Below are positions 1 to 5,411 of a stretch of 6,742 nucleotides of DNA, piece after piece. Within the stretch, counting starts at the first letter, position 1, and every line of letters starts with the position of its first letter. The translations under genes and the position numbers were made by a program. The notes under the pieces are model-generated. The model was given only the letters and a program-made list of their open reading frames with translations, was not told where the DNA came from and searched no databases. The stretch covers positions 1 to 6,742 of the forward strand of contig JAUUYB010000056.1 in the NCBI GenBank assembly GCA_030590605.1. Direction: 5' to 3'. The stretch is from Candidatus Woesearchaeota archaeon. GTDB lineage: Archaea; Nanobdellota; Nanobdellia; Woesearchaeales; JAUUYB01.

Positions 1-485
1 GAATATGTTCCGGGAGTCAGATAATATGTATCAGTGACGATTGCCTTGTAATCATATTGCATGGTGTCAAGATCATACACAGGAGTGGCTGGGTCCTGGG
101 CGAGGTATCCCTGGACATGCCTGGCATTGTGCGTTGAGGAAGAAGCAAATATCTCGACTAGAGAACCAGGGGAGGTCTCTATCATGTAGATCTTTTTAGG
201 GGTTAAGGCATACGTCTGGATAGTGGCAGCGCTTCCGCCCACCTTAGCTGAAAGGCCAAGCTCTTCCTTTGTCCTTGACGTGAATATATACAACCGATCG
301 CGCTGGACAGTGAAACTCGTGTCAATATCCTGGAAGACATCGCCGGAATATAGATAGAGCTCTCCCTCTCCCATACAGGATTGGACAGGTACCTCGACTG
401 GATCCGGACAGCACGCATTGGCTGTTGTTGTGCTCATAAAAAAAGCAAAGACTAAAAAAAAGAATATTGTTACCCCTTTTTTCAT
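1..485 (-). CDS. Exported protein of unknown function, 3' end outside window
   Basis: The open frame runs from ATG at 485 through the left edge, 161 codons without a stop. I do not recognise the family. Residues 1-24 form a clear signal peptide: Lys-Lys at positions 2-3, a Phe-rich hydrophobic core, and a likely cut after Ala-24 (A-N-A, followed by Cys-Cys-Pro). Cys-25, Cys-26 and Cys-37 lie at the mature N-terminus. The rest looks like beta-rich extracellular sequence with many Thr, Ser and Tyr residues and no further membrane segment in the visible part. The start is fixed by GGAGG at 491-495, five A residues before the ATG. It lies 51 nt downstream of the Ig-like protein gene on the same strand, so co-transcription is likely. 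The signal-peptide codons contain an 8-base and a 7-base T run on the coding strand. A surface or secreted role is inferred only from the signal peptide and neighbours. Confidence 0.8.
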   Translation of the reverse strand, partial: MKKGVTIFFFLVFAFFMSTTTANACCPDPVEVPVQSCMGEGELYLYSGDVFQDIDTSFTVQRDRLYIFTSRTKEELGLSAKVGGSAATIQTYALTPKKIYMIETSPGSLVEIFASSSTHNARHVQGYLAQDPATPVYDLDTMQYDYKAIVTDTYYLTPGTY

Positions 486-490
486 TTTTT

Positions 491-532
491 CCTCCCCCCT
501 CATCTATCTTTCCCCCGATTTATAGATAGATG
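491..532 (-). promoter_or_regulatory. Intercistronic hairpin and Shine-Dalgarno
   Basis: CATCTATCT (501-509) and AGATAGATG (524-532) are a perfect 9-bp inverted repeat around a 14-nt loop. Read on the minus strand, the hairpin starts 5 nt after the stop of the Ig-like protein gene. It ends just before a purine run containing GGAGG (491-495), the ribosome binding site of the next gene. No T tract follows it in the direction of transcription, so it is unlikely to be a terminator. A processing, stabilising or translation-tuning hairpin is the inference. A TATA-like stretch (TATAAAT) falls in its second half on the minus strand, so an internal promoter cannot be excluded. Confidence 0.55.
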
Positions 533-536
533 GAAT

Positions 537-1661
537 CTACACATCGAATGCTAATGATGTTTCGACATAATTCCCTGCATCGTCAAGCACCTTGATATCC
601 AGATCATGCTGACCAGTGGAAAACGATTTTCGAGTCTTGCAGATTCCGTCTCTCAATCTTGAGCAGAGCCTTCTCCATCGCGGTCTTGTATCAGTGTTAT
701 CCATATATTTGATCTCATCAAAATTATCTTCCGTGATGTTGAACGTGAAGTACATACGTCTTCCGTCTTGTTCATGATTGAATTCATTGATCACTGGCGC
801 AACGATATCGACTTCAAGATCATAATGCCTTGATGTGCCTACATTACCGACAATATCAGTGAGTGTCACCCAATATTCTATCTCTTTGCCATGGAACAGA
901 TCTACATTGATTGCAGTAGTACATCCCATCTTGGTCGTCCGTACAGGTACGCAGTCCCCAAGTGGGATCACCTGGGTGAGTGGGTATCCGGTGCTGCCTT
1001 CTTCTTTCCAGTGGATGAGAAGCTCTACAGGATTCACTTCACTGTATTCTATATAGAAATTTCCGTCTGCGAATCCTCTCCTAGGGAGGGTCTTATACAC
1101 TCTTGGTTTCTTCGAGTCTACGAAGAACTCCAGATCTAGTGTTCCTTCATTTCCTACGACATCTACAGCCCTGATTGTAAGATCATTGAATCCTTCCTTG
1201 AAGCTTCTTGATCTGTCATAGGAAGTGCAGGAAGTGCAGACTCTTGTCCATCTCCCTCTTCCATGGATGTTATCATAATAATATACTGCTGCCCTCTCAT
1301 CGAGACTGAATATGAATGGGACCCTGGTTGATGTGAAAAGTGAGGTTCCATCAAGTTTTGGGCTTGAGAATGTTATAGATGGTGGCTGCGTGTCTATTGT
1401 TCCGCCGCCGAACGTCTGACAGTCATTAGGATTGAGCTGGTTGCATTTCGGCCAGACACCATGGTAGAAACACTCTTCTACTTCATCATAGACAGACATG
1501 CACATCGCACAGCCGTTATGGTTATCGCAGGTCTCATCAGCTTTGCCGTAATCGCAGTAATTGATTCTCTCCTGATAATTGAAACATGCCCAAAATTCTG
1601 CTGCCACCCCCGTAGCTAGTATAGATGATATGAATATGAATAGGATAAATAGTCGTTTCAT
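537..1661 (-). CDS. Exported Cys-rich protein with three Ig-like modules
   Basis: A 374-residue exported protein, probably on the cell surface; the exact family is not recognised. Residues 1-21 are a signal peptide (Lys-Arg, hydrophobic core, V-A-A before Glu-22). Residues 22-82 hold eight cysteines (26, 36, 45, 51, 54, 64, 73, 81), enough for four disulfides. Three beta-sandwich modules follow, at about 91-183, 184-286 and 287-374. Each ends in the same D-x-x-G-N signature (DVVGN, DIVGN, DDAGN) that is typical of bacterial/archaeal Ig-like repeats. Modules 1 and 3 share a longer pattern, R-W-x-R-x-C, then a second Cys, R-x-F, and D-L-x-I. Module 2 has its own Cys pair (237, 247). There is no C-terminal membrane anchor. 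The start is supported by the signal peptide and by AGGGGG at 1669-1674, seven nt before the ATG. Binding or adhesion is a guess from architecture. It is probably the first gene of an operon with the gene ending outside the window. Confidence 0.85.
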   Translation of the reverse strand: MKRLFILFIFISSILATGVAAEFWACFNYQERINYCDYGKADETCDNHNGCAMCMSVYDEVEECFYHGVWPKCNQLNPNDCQTFGGGTIDTQPPSITFSSPKLDGTSLFTSTRVPFIFSLDERAAVYYYDNIHGRGRWTRVCTSCTSYDRSRSFKEGFNDLTIRAVDVVGNEGTLDLEFFVDSKKPRVYKTLPRRGFADGNFYIEYSEVNPVELLIHWKEEGSTGYPLTQVIPLGDCVPVRTTKMGCTTAINVDLFHGKEIEYWVTLTDIVGNVGTSRHYDLEVDIVAPVINEFNHEQDGRRMYFTFNITEDNFDEIKYMDNTDTRPRWRRLCSRLRDGICKTRKSFSTGQHDLDIKVLDDAGNYVETSLAFDV

Positions 1662-1713
1662 TATAAAACCCCCTAGTTGGTGATCCCCCTTGAAGGACCT
1701 TGCGTTTAATACT

Positions 1714-1727
1714 ACTTAAATGTTGTG
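1714..1727 (-). promoter_or_regulatory. BRE/TATA promoter of the Ig-like protein gene
   Basis: On the minus strand CACAAC (1727-1722) is followed by ATTTAAGT (1721-1714). This resembles the CGAAAC-ATTTA modules found twice on the plus strand of this window. A start about 26 nt downstream (near 1692) would leave a leader of about 31 nt that contains the AGGGGG ribosome-binding purine run at 1669-1674. The assignment rests on pattern and spacing only. Confidence 0.5.
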
Positions 1728-1740
1728 ATAATAATATTTT

Positions 1741-1775
1741 AAAAAAAAAAAAAAATAAAAAAAGGCGTTAGCCTT
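1741..1775 (-). terminator. Hairpin plus long T tract ending the acidic surface-protein gene
   Basis: On the minus strand AAGGC-TAAC-GCCTT (1775-1762) forms a 5-bp hairpin that overlaps the last two bases of the TAA stop codon. It runs straight into T7 (1763-1757), one A, and T15 (1755-1741). Archaeal RNA polymerase terminates at T runs alone, so this should be a strong terminator. It separates this transcript from the promoter at 1714-1727. Confidence 0.75.
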
Positions 1776-2817
1776 AAATTGCTTCTCCCCAGAAATAAAT
1801 GCTTCCAGTATCGAAGTCTCCGTTGCATGGTTCAGGTAGCGCAAGCCTAAAGGTCATTGCTAGCTCTGCTCCAGGTGCAAGGATGTTCGCCATCCAGTAT
1901 GGTCCGTTAGGGAATACCTGCATTATTTCAGCGTTGCCGTAGAATGGAGTTGGATCGTTGAAACCGATTCCGTACGTGATAGGTACGTATCCTTCAATAT
2001 CCGATCGTCCGTCCATCTGGGTGTTATATGCTCCACTTACTGCATAATAATTGAATGCAGTCAGACTTAGCTGGTTTGTAATAGGGCACATAGCTCCGCT
2101 TGATGAGGAGTCATAGAAGTCTGTACCGGTTATGAACATATCCAGCATAACTCCGCTTCCATCATCTGCGTCGTTTCCGATCAATAGGGTCTCGGAATAA
2201 GACATAGTACCTGGCCTGACTTCGTCGAAGATGAGGTCTCCCTCAAGGTCTAGAGCGATTGCAGGGTTAAGGAACCAATACTCATTCTCTGCCATTGTTC
2301 CGGAAAGTCCGTCAAGATCCATAGCTTCGACAGTTATCCAGTATTCGCCGTACATGCTTTCAACAGTCTCTACTGTAAAAAGGCAGTCATAGAATCTCAT
2401 GACCTGGTTATCGAACTGGGTAATCTGTTCTTCTAGAATCCATGCATTGCACATTTCGATCTGTCCATCGGATTCCTGGCAGTTGACTTCGATGTCATTG
2501 CCGATTCCCTGGACGTCGCCGATTGTTGCGAATACATCCTGGACTTTCTCGATGCCGTTCTTGTCCATGACAAGGACATTCCAAGCGATCTGTTCTCCTT
2601 CGAAAGCATAGTTGTTAATCCTCTCTGTGAGCTCTAGATCTCCTAACCTTCCTGGTTCAGTGTTATCATCGAATACCATCCTGGTATCGCATAGCCAAAC
2701 GAGCGGTTCGAAGTCTTCAGTTATGATGTCAACTCCGGTGCCGACCGAAATGCTGTTAGCGAAAACCATAGGTAGTGCAAATAATGCGACTACAACCATT
2801 GCTATTAGCTTATTCAT
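1774..2817 (-). CDS. Acidic exported protein, candidate major surface protein
   Basis: A 347-residue exported protein. Residues 1-20 are a signal peptide (Asn-Lys, hydrophobic core, V-F-A before Asn-21). The mature part is strongly acidic and aromatic, rich in Asp, Glu, Trp, Tyr and Phe, with few Lys or Arg. It has six cysteines (43, 113, 123, 145, 244, 331), which could form three disulfides. Recognisable stretches are EPLVWLCDTR followed by DDNTEPGR near the mature N-terminus, and a C-terminal YFWGEAI. I recall similar exported proteins from Woesearchaeota-like genomes, where they are annotated as hypothetical; this is memory, not a search. There is no C-terminal transmembrane anchor. AAGGAGG at 2827-2833 lies nine nt before the ATG, the best ribosome binding site in the window. 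With a leader hairpin, its own strong terminator and a long upstream region, this suggests a highly expressed, separately controlled gene. An S-layer-like or abundant secreted role is inference. Confidence 0.85.
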   Translation of the reverse strand: MNKLIAMVVVALFALPMVFANSISVGTGVDIITEDFEPLVWLCDTRMVFDDNTEPGRLGDLELTERINNYAFEGEQIAWNVLVMDKNGIEKVQDVFATIGDVQGIGNDIEVNCQESDGQIEMCNAWILEEQITQFDNQVMRFYDCLFTVETVESMYGEYWITVEAMDLDGLSGTMAENEYWFLNPAIALDLEGDLIFDEVRPGTMSYSETLLIGNDADDGSGVMLDMFITGTDFYDSSSSGAMCPITNQLSLTAFNYYAVSGAYNTQMDGRSDIEGYVPITYGIGFNDPTPFYGNAEIMQVFPNGPYWMANILAPGAELAMTFRLALPEPCNGDFDTGSIYFWGEAI

Positions 2818-2826
2818 TTTGTTTTT

Positions 2827-2867
2827 CCTCCTTCACATCAAGATGATGTGAAAAACGGCTCCTGCCG
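2827..2867 (-). promoter_or_regulatory. Structured 5' leader: two hairpins and Shine-Dalgarno
   Basis: Read on the minus strand, the leader first has CGGC-AGGA-GCCG (2867-2856) followed by T5 (2855-2851), which resembles a small attenuator. Then TTCACATCA (2852-2844) pairs perfectly over 9 bp with TGATGTGAA (2840-2832) across a 3-nt loop. The last two bases of that stem are also the first two of AAGGAGG (2833-2827), the ribosome binding site of the acidic surface-protein gene. The T run after the first hairpin overlaps the second stem by two bases. A role in mRNA stability or translation control is inferred from position. Confidence 0.6.
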
Positions 2868-3477
2868 CATTGTAAACTTCATTGTCGATTAACTGAAAGA
2901 AATTGCATAAACCCTCCAAATGGACGGCTTATTTTGCAGTCTCTCAGCAAATTCCTCAGTTCACGTTTGTGTCATTGGTTTGATTATGATACCGATGATT
3001 GAAGATCCACTTGGAACAGAAAGAAGAGGTAGCCCTAAATCATAATGATATACAACTTTCTCATCCCCCATTATTCAATCACCTTCAGGTGTGTTCCCAC
3101 CACACGATGTCGAACCACCTTTATTATCTTCCAATAACAATTAAAATAGAAATACCAAGAGGTTACTTGTTTATATACTTTTAGCGACTCCAAAATAGAG
3201 TAATTAAAGAGAATTTTCCAAGGAATATTTTTGAGAATAGAAAATCTGGTTTTCGTTACGACTTTAGGACAACGTTTTTTTCCGTCGACAAACGACTGAA
3301 TAAAAAAATTTAATGACCGTTCAATGACAATAGTATTATTTCATTGCAACACAAAAAATATTTCTTATTTTTTACTCACTTGGCACGAAAAAAGTCATTT
3401 TGGGTTTATACGATTTGCATAAAAAAATATTTTCTCGACGAGAAGAAAAAATCCATATAACCTCTGAAGAACACACA
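2868..3477. other. AT-rich divergent intergenic region, no gene supported
   Basis: This stretch lies between the divergently transcribed surface-protein gene and radical SAM gene. It holds a weak minus-strand TATA candidate (TTTATGCA, 2912-2905) that would give the surface-protein gene a leader of roughly 65 nt. It also holds a consensus TATA box at 3170-3177, small inverted repeats (CACC-TTCA-GGTG at 3080-3091; TTCTC-GAC-GAGAA at 3432-3444), a T7 run at 3275-3281 and an A7 run at 3302-3308. The only sizeable plus-strand frame (2999-3184) needs a TTG start, has no ribosome binding site and encodes unremarkable sequence. I see no tRNA, rRNA, CRISPR or origin-type repeat array. Confidence 0.6.
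3170..3177. promoter_or_regulatory. Consensus TATA box without an assigned gene
   Basis: TTTATATA matches the archaeal box A consensus exactly. On the plus strand it would start a transcript near 3200 that could end at the T7 run 3275-3281, which follows a weak CGTT/AACG stem (3254-3257 with 3271-3274). On the minus strand the motif reads TATATAAA after CTAAAAG, an A-rich BRE-like sequence. That would give the surface-protein gene a leader of about 330 nt. Direction cannot be decided from sequence. Confidence 0.35.
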
Positions 3478-3485
3478 TTTTATAA
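3478..3485 (+). promoter_or_regulatory. TATA box of the radical SAM gene
   Basis: TTTTATAA is centred 27 nt before the ATG at 3509, the spacing expected between box A and the transcription start. The mRNA is therefore predicted to be leaderless, in line with the lack of a Shine-Dalgarno before this ATG. Confidence 0.65.
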
Positions 3486-3508
3486 GAGACAATACATTTG
3501 TTCCCTGT

Positions 3509-4705
3509 ATGAAGGTAACAGTATCTTTCCAGGATATCCGTTTTTTTGAGAAAGAAAATCAAGTGGAAGCAGTATTCTACAAAGCATTCCATTTCATGAT
3601 CCAAAGGCCTGACATTGAAAGGATCGGTTCCTATATCATAGATGATGGTAAGATTATCTTAGATACAAAGAGCGAGAACAAGGCATGGAACAAGATAAAC
3701 AGCATGATTGACAAAGGATTCAGACAGATGACTCGGATGTCAAACGAAAAAAGGACTGTCTATGTCCATAAGAATTCTGGCATACCCTTATTCGGATCCG
3801 GTTCTTTCGGGATCGTGGATCGAGGCACTACCCTTATAGAAATAAAACCCCTCACCGGCTGCAATATCAACTGTATCTATTGCTCTGTCGATGAAAAGAA
3901 GAGGCAGACAGAATTCGTTGTGGAAAAGGATTATATGATCGAAGAGCTACAACGACTTCTTGAATATAAGGATGAAGCCGGGATCGAGATCCATATCGGG
4001 ACCCAGGGAGAACCATTGCTATATTCACCATTGGCAGACCTGATCAGGGATATGGCTGCTCTCCCTCAAGTGAAGACGATATCGATGGACACTAATGCCA
4101 CTATGCTGACCAGGAAGAAAGTGGACGAGCTGCTGGATGCAGGGCTGACCAGATTCAATGTCTCACTGAATGCGACTGACAAAAAAATCGCAGAGAAGAT
4201 CGCGGATTGCAGGTTCGATGTAGATCATGTCATCGACATGTGTAAATACATTCAAAGCAAAGGAAAATCCCATATCCTTATCGCACCAATATTGTTGGAT
4301 GGGATAAACAATGATCAGATGGATGGGATCATACAGATAGCAGGAGATTCTATGATAGGGATCCAGAACTTCCTCAATTACAAGTTCGGAAAGAATCCTA
4401 TAAAGCAGATCGACATGGAAAAGTTCATGGACTATCTTAAAGACCTTGAGAAAGAGACTGGAAAAAAACTGATTCTTGATGAATCCGATTTCGATATCAG
4501 GAAGTCTAAAGAGCTTCCGAAGCCTTTCAAGAAAGGAGACATCATCAAAGCGGATATCATCTCTCCAGGCCGCCTTCCAAAAGAGAGGATAGCCGTGGCT
4601 GAGGGAAGATGTATAGTGATAGGTAATGCAGCAGACGCAAAAGGAAGCATCAGGGTTAAGTTGACCCGGACTAAACATAACATATTCTATGGGATGAAAT
4701 TATAG
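3509..4705 (+). CDS. Radical SAM protein (COG2100-like) with C-terminal TRAM-like domain
   Basis: A 398-residue iron-sulfur enzyme predicted to cleave S-adenosylmethionine to a 5'-deoxyadenosyl radical; the substrate is unknown. The cluster motif C-x3-C-x2-C is Cys-118, Cys-122 and Cys-125 (GCNINCIYCS). A GEP-type motif (GTQGEP, 164-169) follows, a beta-strand region that contacts SAM in this superfamily. The sequence before and after the cluster (FGIVDRG, then CSVD and RQTE) matches my memory of archaeal COG2100 proteins. Residues 1-95 are a variable N-terminal extension. Residues about 340-398 (G-D-I-I-K-A-D-I to the end) resemble a TRAM domain, an RNA-binding beta-barrel also found in MiaB-type tRNA methylthiotransferases and archaeal TRAM proteins. 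An RNA substrate is therefore plausible but unproven. The start is supported by a TATA box 27 nt upstream (leaderless). The next gene begins 44 nt after the stop with its own promoter. Confidence 0.88.
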   Translation: MKVTVSFQDIRFFEKENQVEAVFYKAFHFMIQRPDIERIGSYIIDDGKIILDTKSENKAWNKINSMIDKGFRQMTRMSNEKRTVYVHKNSGIPLFGSGSFGIVDRGTTLIEIKPLTGCNINCIYCSVDEKKRQTEFVVEKDYMIEELQRLLEYKDEAGIEIHIGTQGEPLLYSPLADLIRDMAALPQVKTISMDTNATMLTRKKVDELLDAGLTRFNVSLNATDKKIAEKIADCRFDVDHVIDMCKYIQSKGKSHILIAPILLDGINNDQMDGIIQIAGDSMIGIQNFLNYKFGKNPIKQIDMEKFMDYLKDLEKETGKKLILDESDFDIRKSKELPKPFKKGDIIKADIISPGRLPKERIAVAEGRCIVIGNAADAKGSIRVKLTRTKHNIFYGMKL

Positions 4706-4710
4706 CCTTT

Positions 4711-4728
4711 CTAAGTAAATTATTTATA
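4711..4728 (+). promoter_or_regulatory. BRE/TATA promoter of the coiled-coil gene
   Basis: CTAAGTAAA (4711-4719) precedes TTTATA (4723-4728), centred about 25 nt before ATG 4750 and 28 nt before ATG 4753. The same 9-mer stands before the TATA box of the threonyl-tRNA synthetase gene (6438-6446) at nearly the same distance from the start codon. Confidence 0.6.
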
Positions 4729-4749
4729 GTCATTTATCCCATAATATAT

Positions 4750-4932
4750 ATGATGGCAAAAGCTAAGACCATATCCAGGAAGAAGTACGACGAATTGAAA
4801 CAATGGTACGCAGAAGAGCTCGAGAGAAAGGATCAGCGGATAGAACAGCTGAAGACCCATAATGAACTCCTTGTGAAATCATCCCTGAAGACATCTGAAA
4901 GGCTGGCGATATTACAGGAGACCAGGAAGTGA
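4750..4932 (+). CDS. Small coiled-coil protein of unknown function
   Basis: A 60-residue, highly charged protein. Residues about 10-57 form one long predicted alpha-helix with heptad spacing of Leu/Ile (L16, Y20, L24, I31, L34, L40, L41, L46, L52, L55), so a coiled coil is likely. There is no signal peptide, Cys or membrane segment. Residues 1-12 are basic (Lys-4, Lys-6, Arg-10, Lys-11, Lys-12), which could contact nucleic acid. Two ATGs stand in tandem at 4750 and 4753, and TATA spacing fits either; the protein is 60 or 59 residues. The gene has its own promoter and no Shine-Dalgarno, so the mRNA is probably leaderless. Its stop codon lies directly next to the promoter of the zinc-ribbon gene. 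Function is unknown; I recall similar small helical proteins in DPANN genomes but cannot name a family. Confidence 0.72.
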   Translation: MMAKAKTISRKKYDELKQWYAEELERKDQRIEQLKTHNELLVKSSLKTSERLAILQETRK

Positions 4933-4946
4933 CGAAACATTTATTA
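4933..4946 (+). promoter_or_regulatory. BRE/TATA promoter of the zinc-ribbon gene
   Basis: CGAAAC (4933-4938), a textbook archaeal BRE, runs directly into ATTTATTA (4939-4946). The TATA centre is about 27 nt before the ATG at 4970, so the mRNA should be leaderless. The first 11 bases (CGAAACATTTA) recur exactly at 5412-5422 before the nuclease gene. The promoter begins at the base after the coiled-coil gene's stop codon. Confidence 0.75.
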
Positions 4947-4969
4947 ATCATATTTCTATCTCCTCCCCT

Positions 4970-5140
4970 ATGACAAAGCATTGCATAATCTGCGGAAAAG
5001 ATGCGAAATTCGCATTGAAAGGAGCATCCGGATATTACTGCGAGCAATGCGCAAAAGAGAGCTTCTCTGACCTGGACCTCCTCGAGAGCCTTGAAAGCCA
5101 GGCAAGAGCCCTGAAAGAACGCCTGAAGAACAAGGAATGA
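4970..5140 (+). CDS. 56-residue zinc-ribbon protein
   Basis: A short gene, easily lost to length cut-offs. It encodes 56 residues with two CxxC knuckles, Cys-5/Cys-8 (CIIC) and Cys-24/Cys-27 (CEQC), spaced as in a small zinc ribbon. A helical, charged tail follows (about 33-55, with L36, L38, L39, L42, L49, L53). The zinc knuckles suggest nucleic-acid or protein binding; no specific partner can be named. There is no signal peptide. The start is well supported: BRE and TATA at 4933-4946 place the transcription start at the ATG, and the reading frame has regular codon structure to the TGA at 5138-5140. It lies 37 nt after the coiled-coil gene. The structured element at 5199 begins 58 nt after its stop. 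Confidence 0.8.
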   Translation: MTKHCIICGKDAKFALKGASGYYCEQCAKESFSDLDLLESLESQARALKERLKNKE

Positions 5141-5149
5141 CCTTCTTAG

Positions 5150-5179
5150 TACAGATTTTCTATACATATATAATCTGTA
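5150..5179 (+). promoter_or_regulatory. Inverted repeat containing a TATA box for the downstream RNA element
   Basis: TACAGATT (5150-5157) and AATCTGTA (5172-5179) form a perfect 8-bp inverted repeat with a 14-nt loop, starting 9 nt after the zinc-ribbon stop codon. The loop and start of the second arm contain ATATATAA (5166-5173), a good TATA box. A start 25-28 nt downstream falls at 5195-5198, just before the 5' edge of the structured element at 5199. The site could be the 3' end of the zinc-ribbon mRNA, the promoter of the element, an operator over that promoter, or a mixture. Confidence 0.45.
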
Positions 5180-5198
5180 TAATCAATGTAAACAATCA

Positions 5199-5346
5199 GC
5201 GTAAGCACCCCCTTCTCCTAGCGCAGGTCGGACCTGGGGTGGCGCCACCCATTTTGTTGTTGGTGGGCTTTAGCCCGCCGTGTTTTGCTCAAGCTTTTCC
5301 TAAAAGGTTGGTCGCCTGCCGCCATCGGTGGTGGGGGTGCTGAAGC
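5199..5346 (+). ncRNA. Structured RNA element, copy 1 (no known family recognised)
   Basis: A GC-rich island in AT-rich intergenic DNA. The closing helix pairs AGCACCCCC (5204-5212) with GGGGGTGCT (5333-5341). Two more positions of 5'-GC (5199-5200) pair with GC (5345-5346) across a GTA/GAA 3x3 internal loop. A second helix pairs 5221-5227 with 5315-5322, with C5320 bulged. Inside are hairpins at 5237-5250 (GGGTGGCGCCACCC, a perfect palindrome), 5262-5279 (7 bp, TTTA loop, one G-T wobble) and 5291-5309 (AT-rich). A CCGCC-ATC-GGTGG hairpin at 5319-5331 competes with the outer helices. The blocks AGCGTAAGC, CAGGTCGGACC and GCCTGCCGCCA recur in copy 2 at 6270-6391. Plus-strand orientation follows from the wobble pairs and from the TATA box at 5166-5173. 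No coding frame fits. It could also be a non-autonomous repeat that folds as DNA. Confidence 0.6.
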
Positions 5347-5411
5347 GTACAAATATACATAAAACATCATGATGTACAAAACCAATAAGATATACAAAAA
5401 AACTCAACACC

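Noticed and set aside
411..414. Lipobox at the mature N-terminus of the gene at 1-485
   Set aside because: The sequence around Cys-25 is A-N-A-C. The Asn in the middle does not fit the usual lipobox, so an ordinary signal peptide is preferred.
2999..3184. 61-codon plus-strand frame in the divergent intergenic region
   Set aside because: It needs a TTG start, has no ribosome binding site or TATA box at the right distance, and its protein has no domain-like pattern. It ends just past the TATA box at 3170-3177.
2818..3508. Replication origin in the long AT-rich divergent region
   Set aside because: No repeated ORB-like motifs, and no cdc6/orc1 gene next to it. AT-richness alone is not enough.
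4163..4678. 171-codon minus-strand frame opposite the radical SAM gene
   Set aside because: The plus strand here encodes conserved radical SAM and TRAM-like sequence. The reverse frame has no start signal.
4763..5167. 134-codon minus-strand frame opposite the coiled-coil and zinc-ribbon genes
   Set aside because: Both plus-strand genes have promoters and recognisable sequence features. The opposite frame has no promoter, ribosome binding site or motif and looks like a codon-bias shadow.
5137..5343. 68-codon plus-strand frame across the first structured element
   Set aside because: It overlaps the zinc-ribbon stop codon, and its sequence follows directly from the GC-rich paired arms of the element. 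Copy 2 does not keep an equivalent frame.
5199..5346. tRNA, 5S rRNA, SRP RNA or RNase P RNA as identity of the structured elements
   Set aside because: No T-loop GTTCGA motif, no 5S or SRP consensus blocks, and the two-copy layout and lengths (148 and 122 nt) fit none of these.
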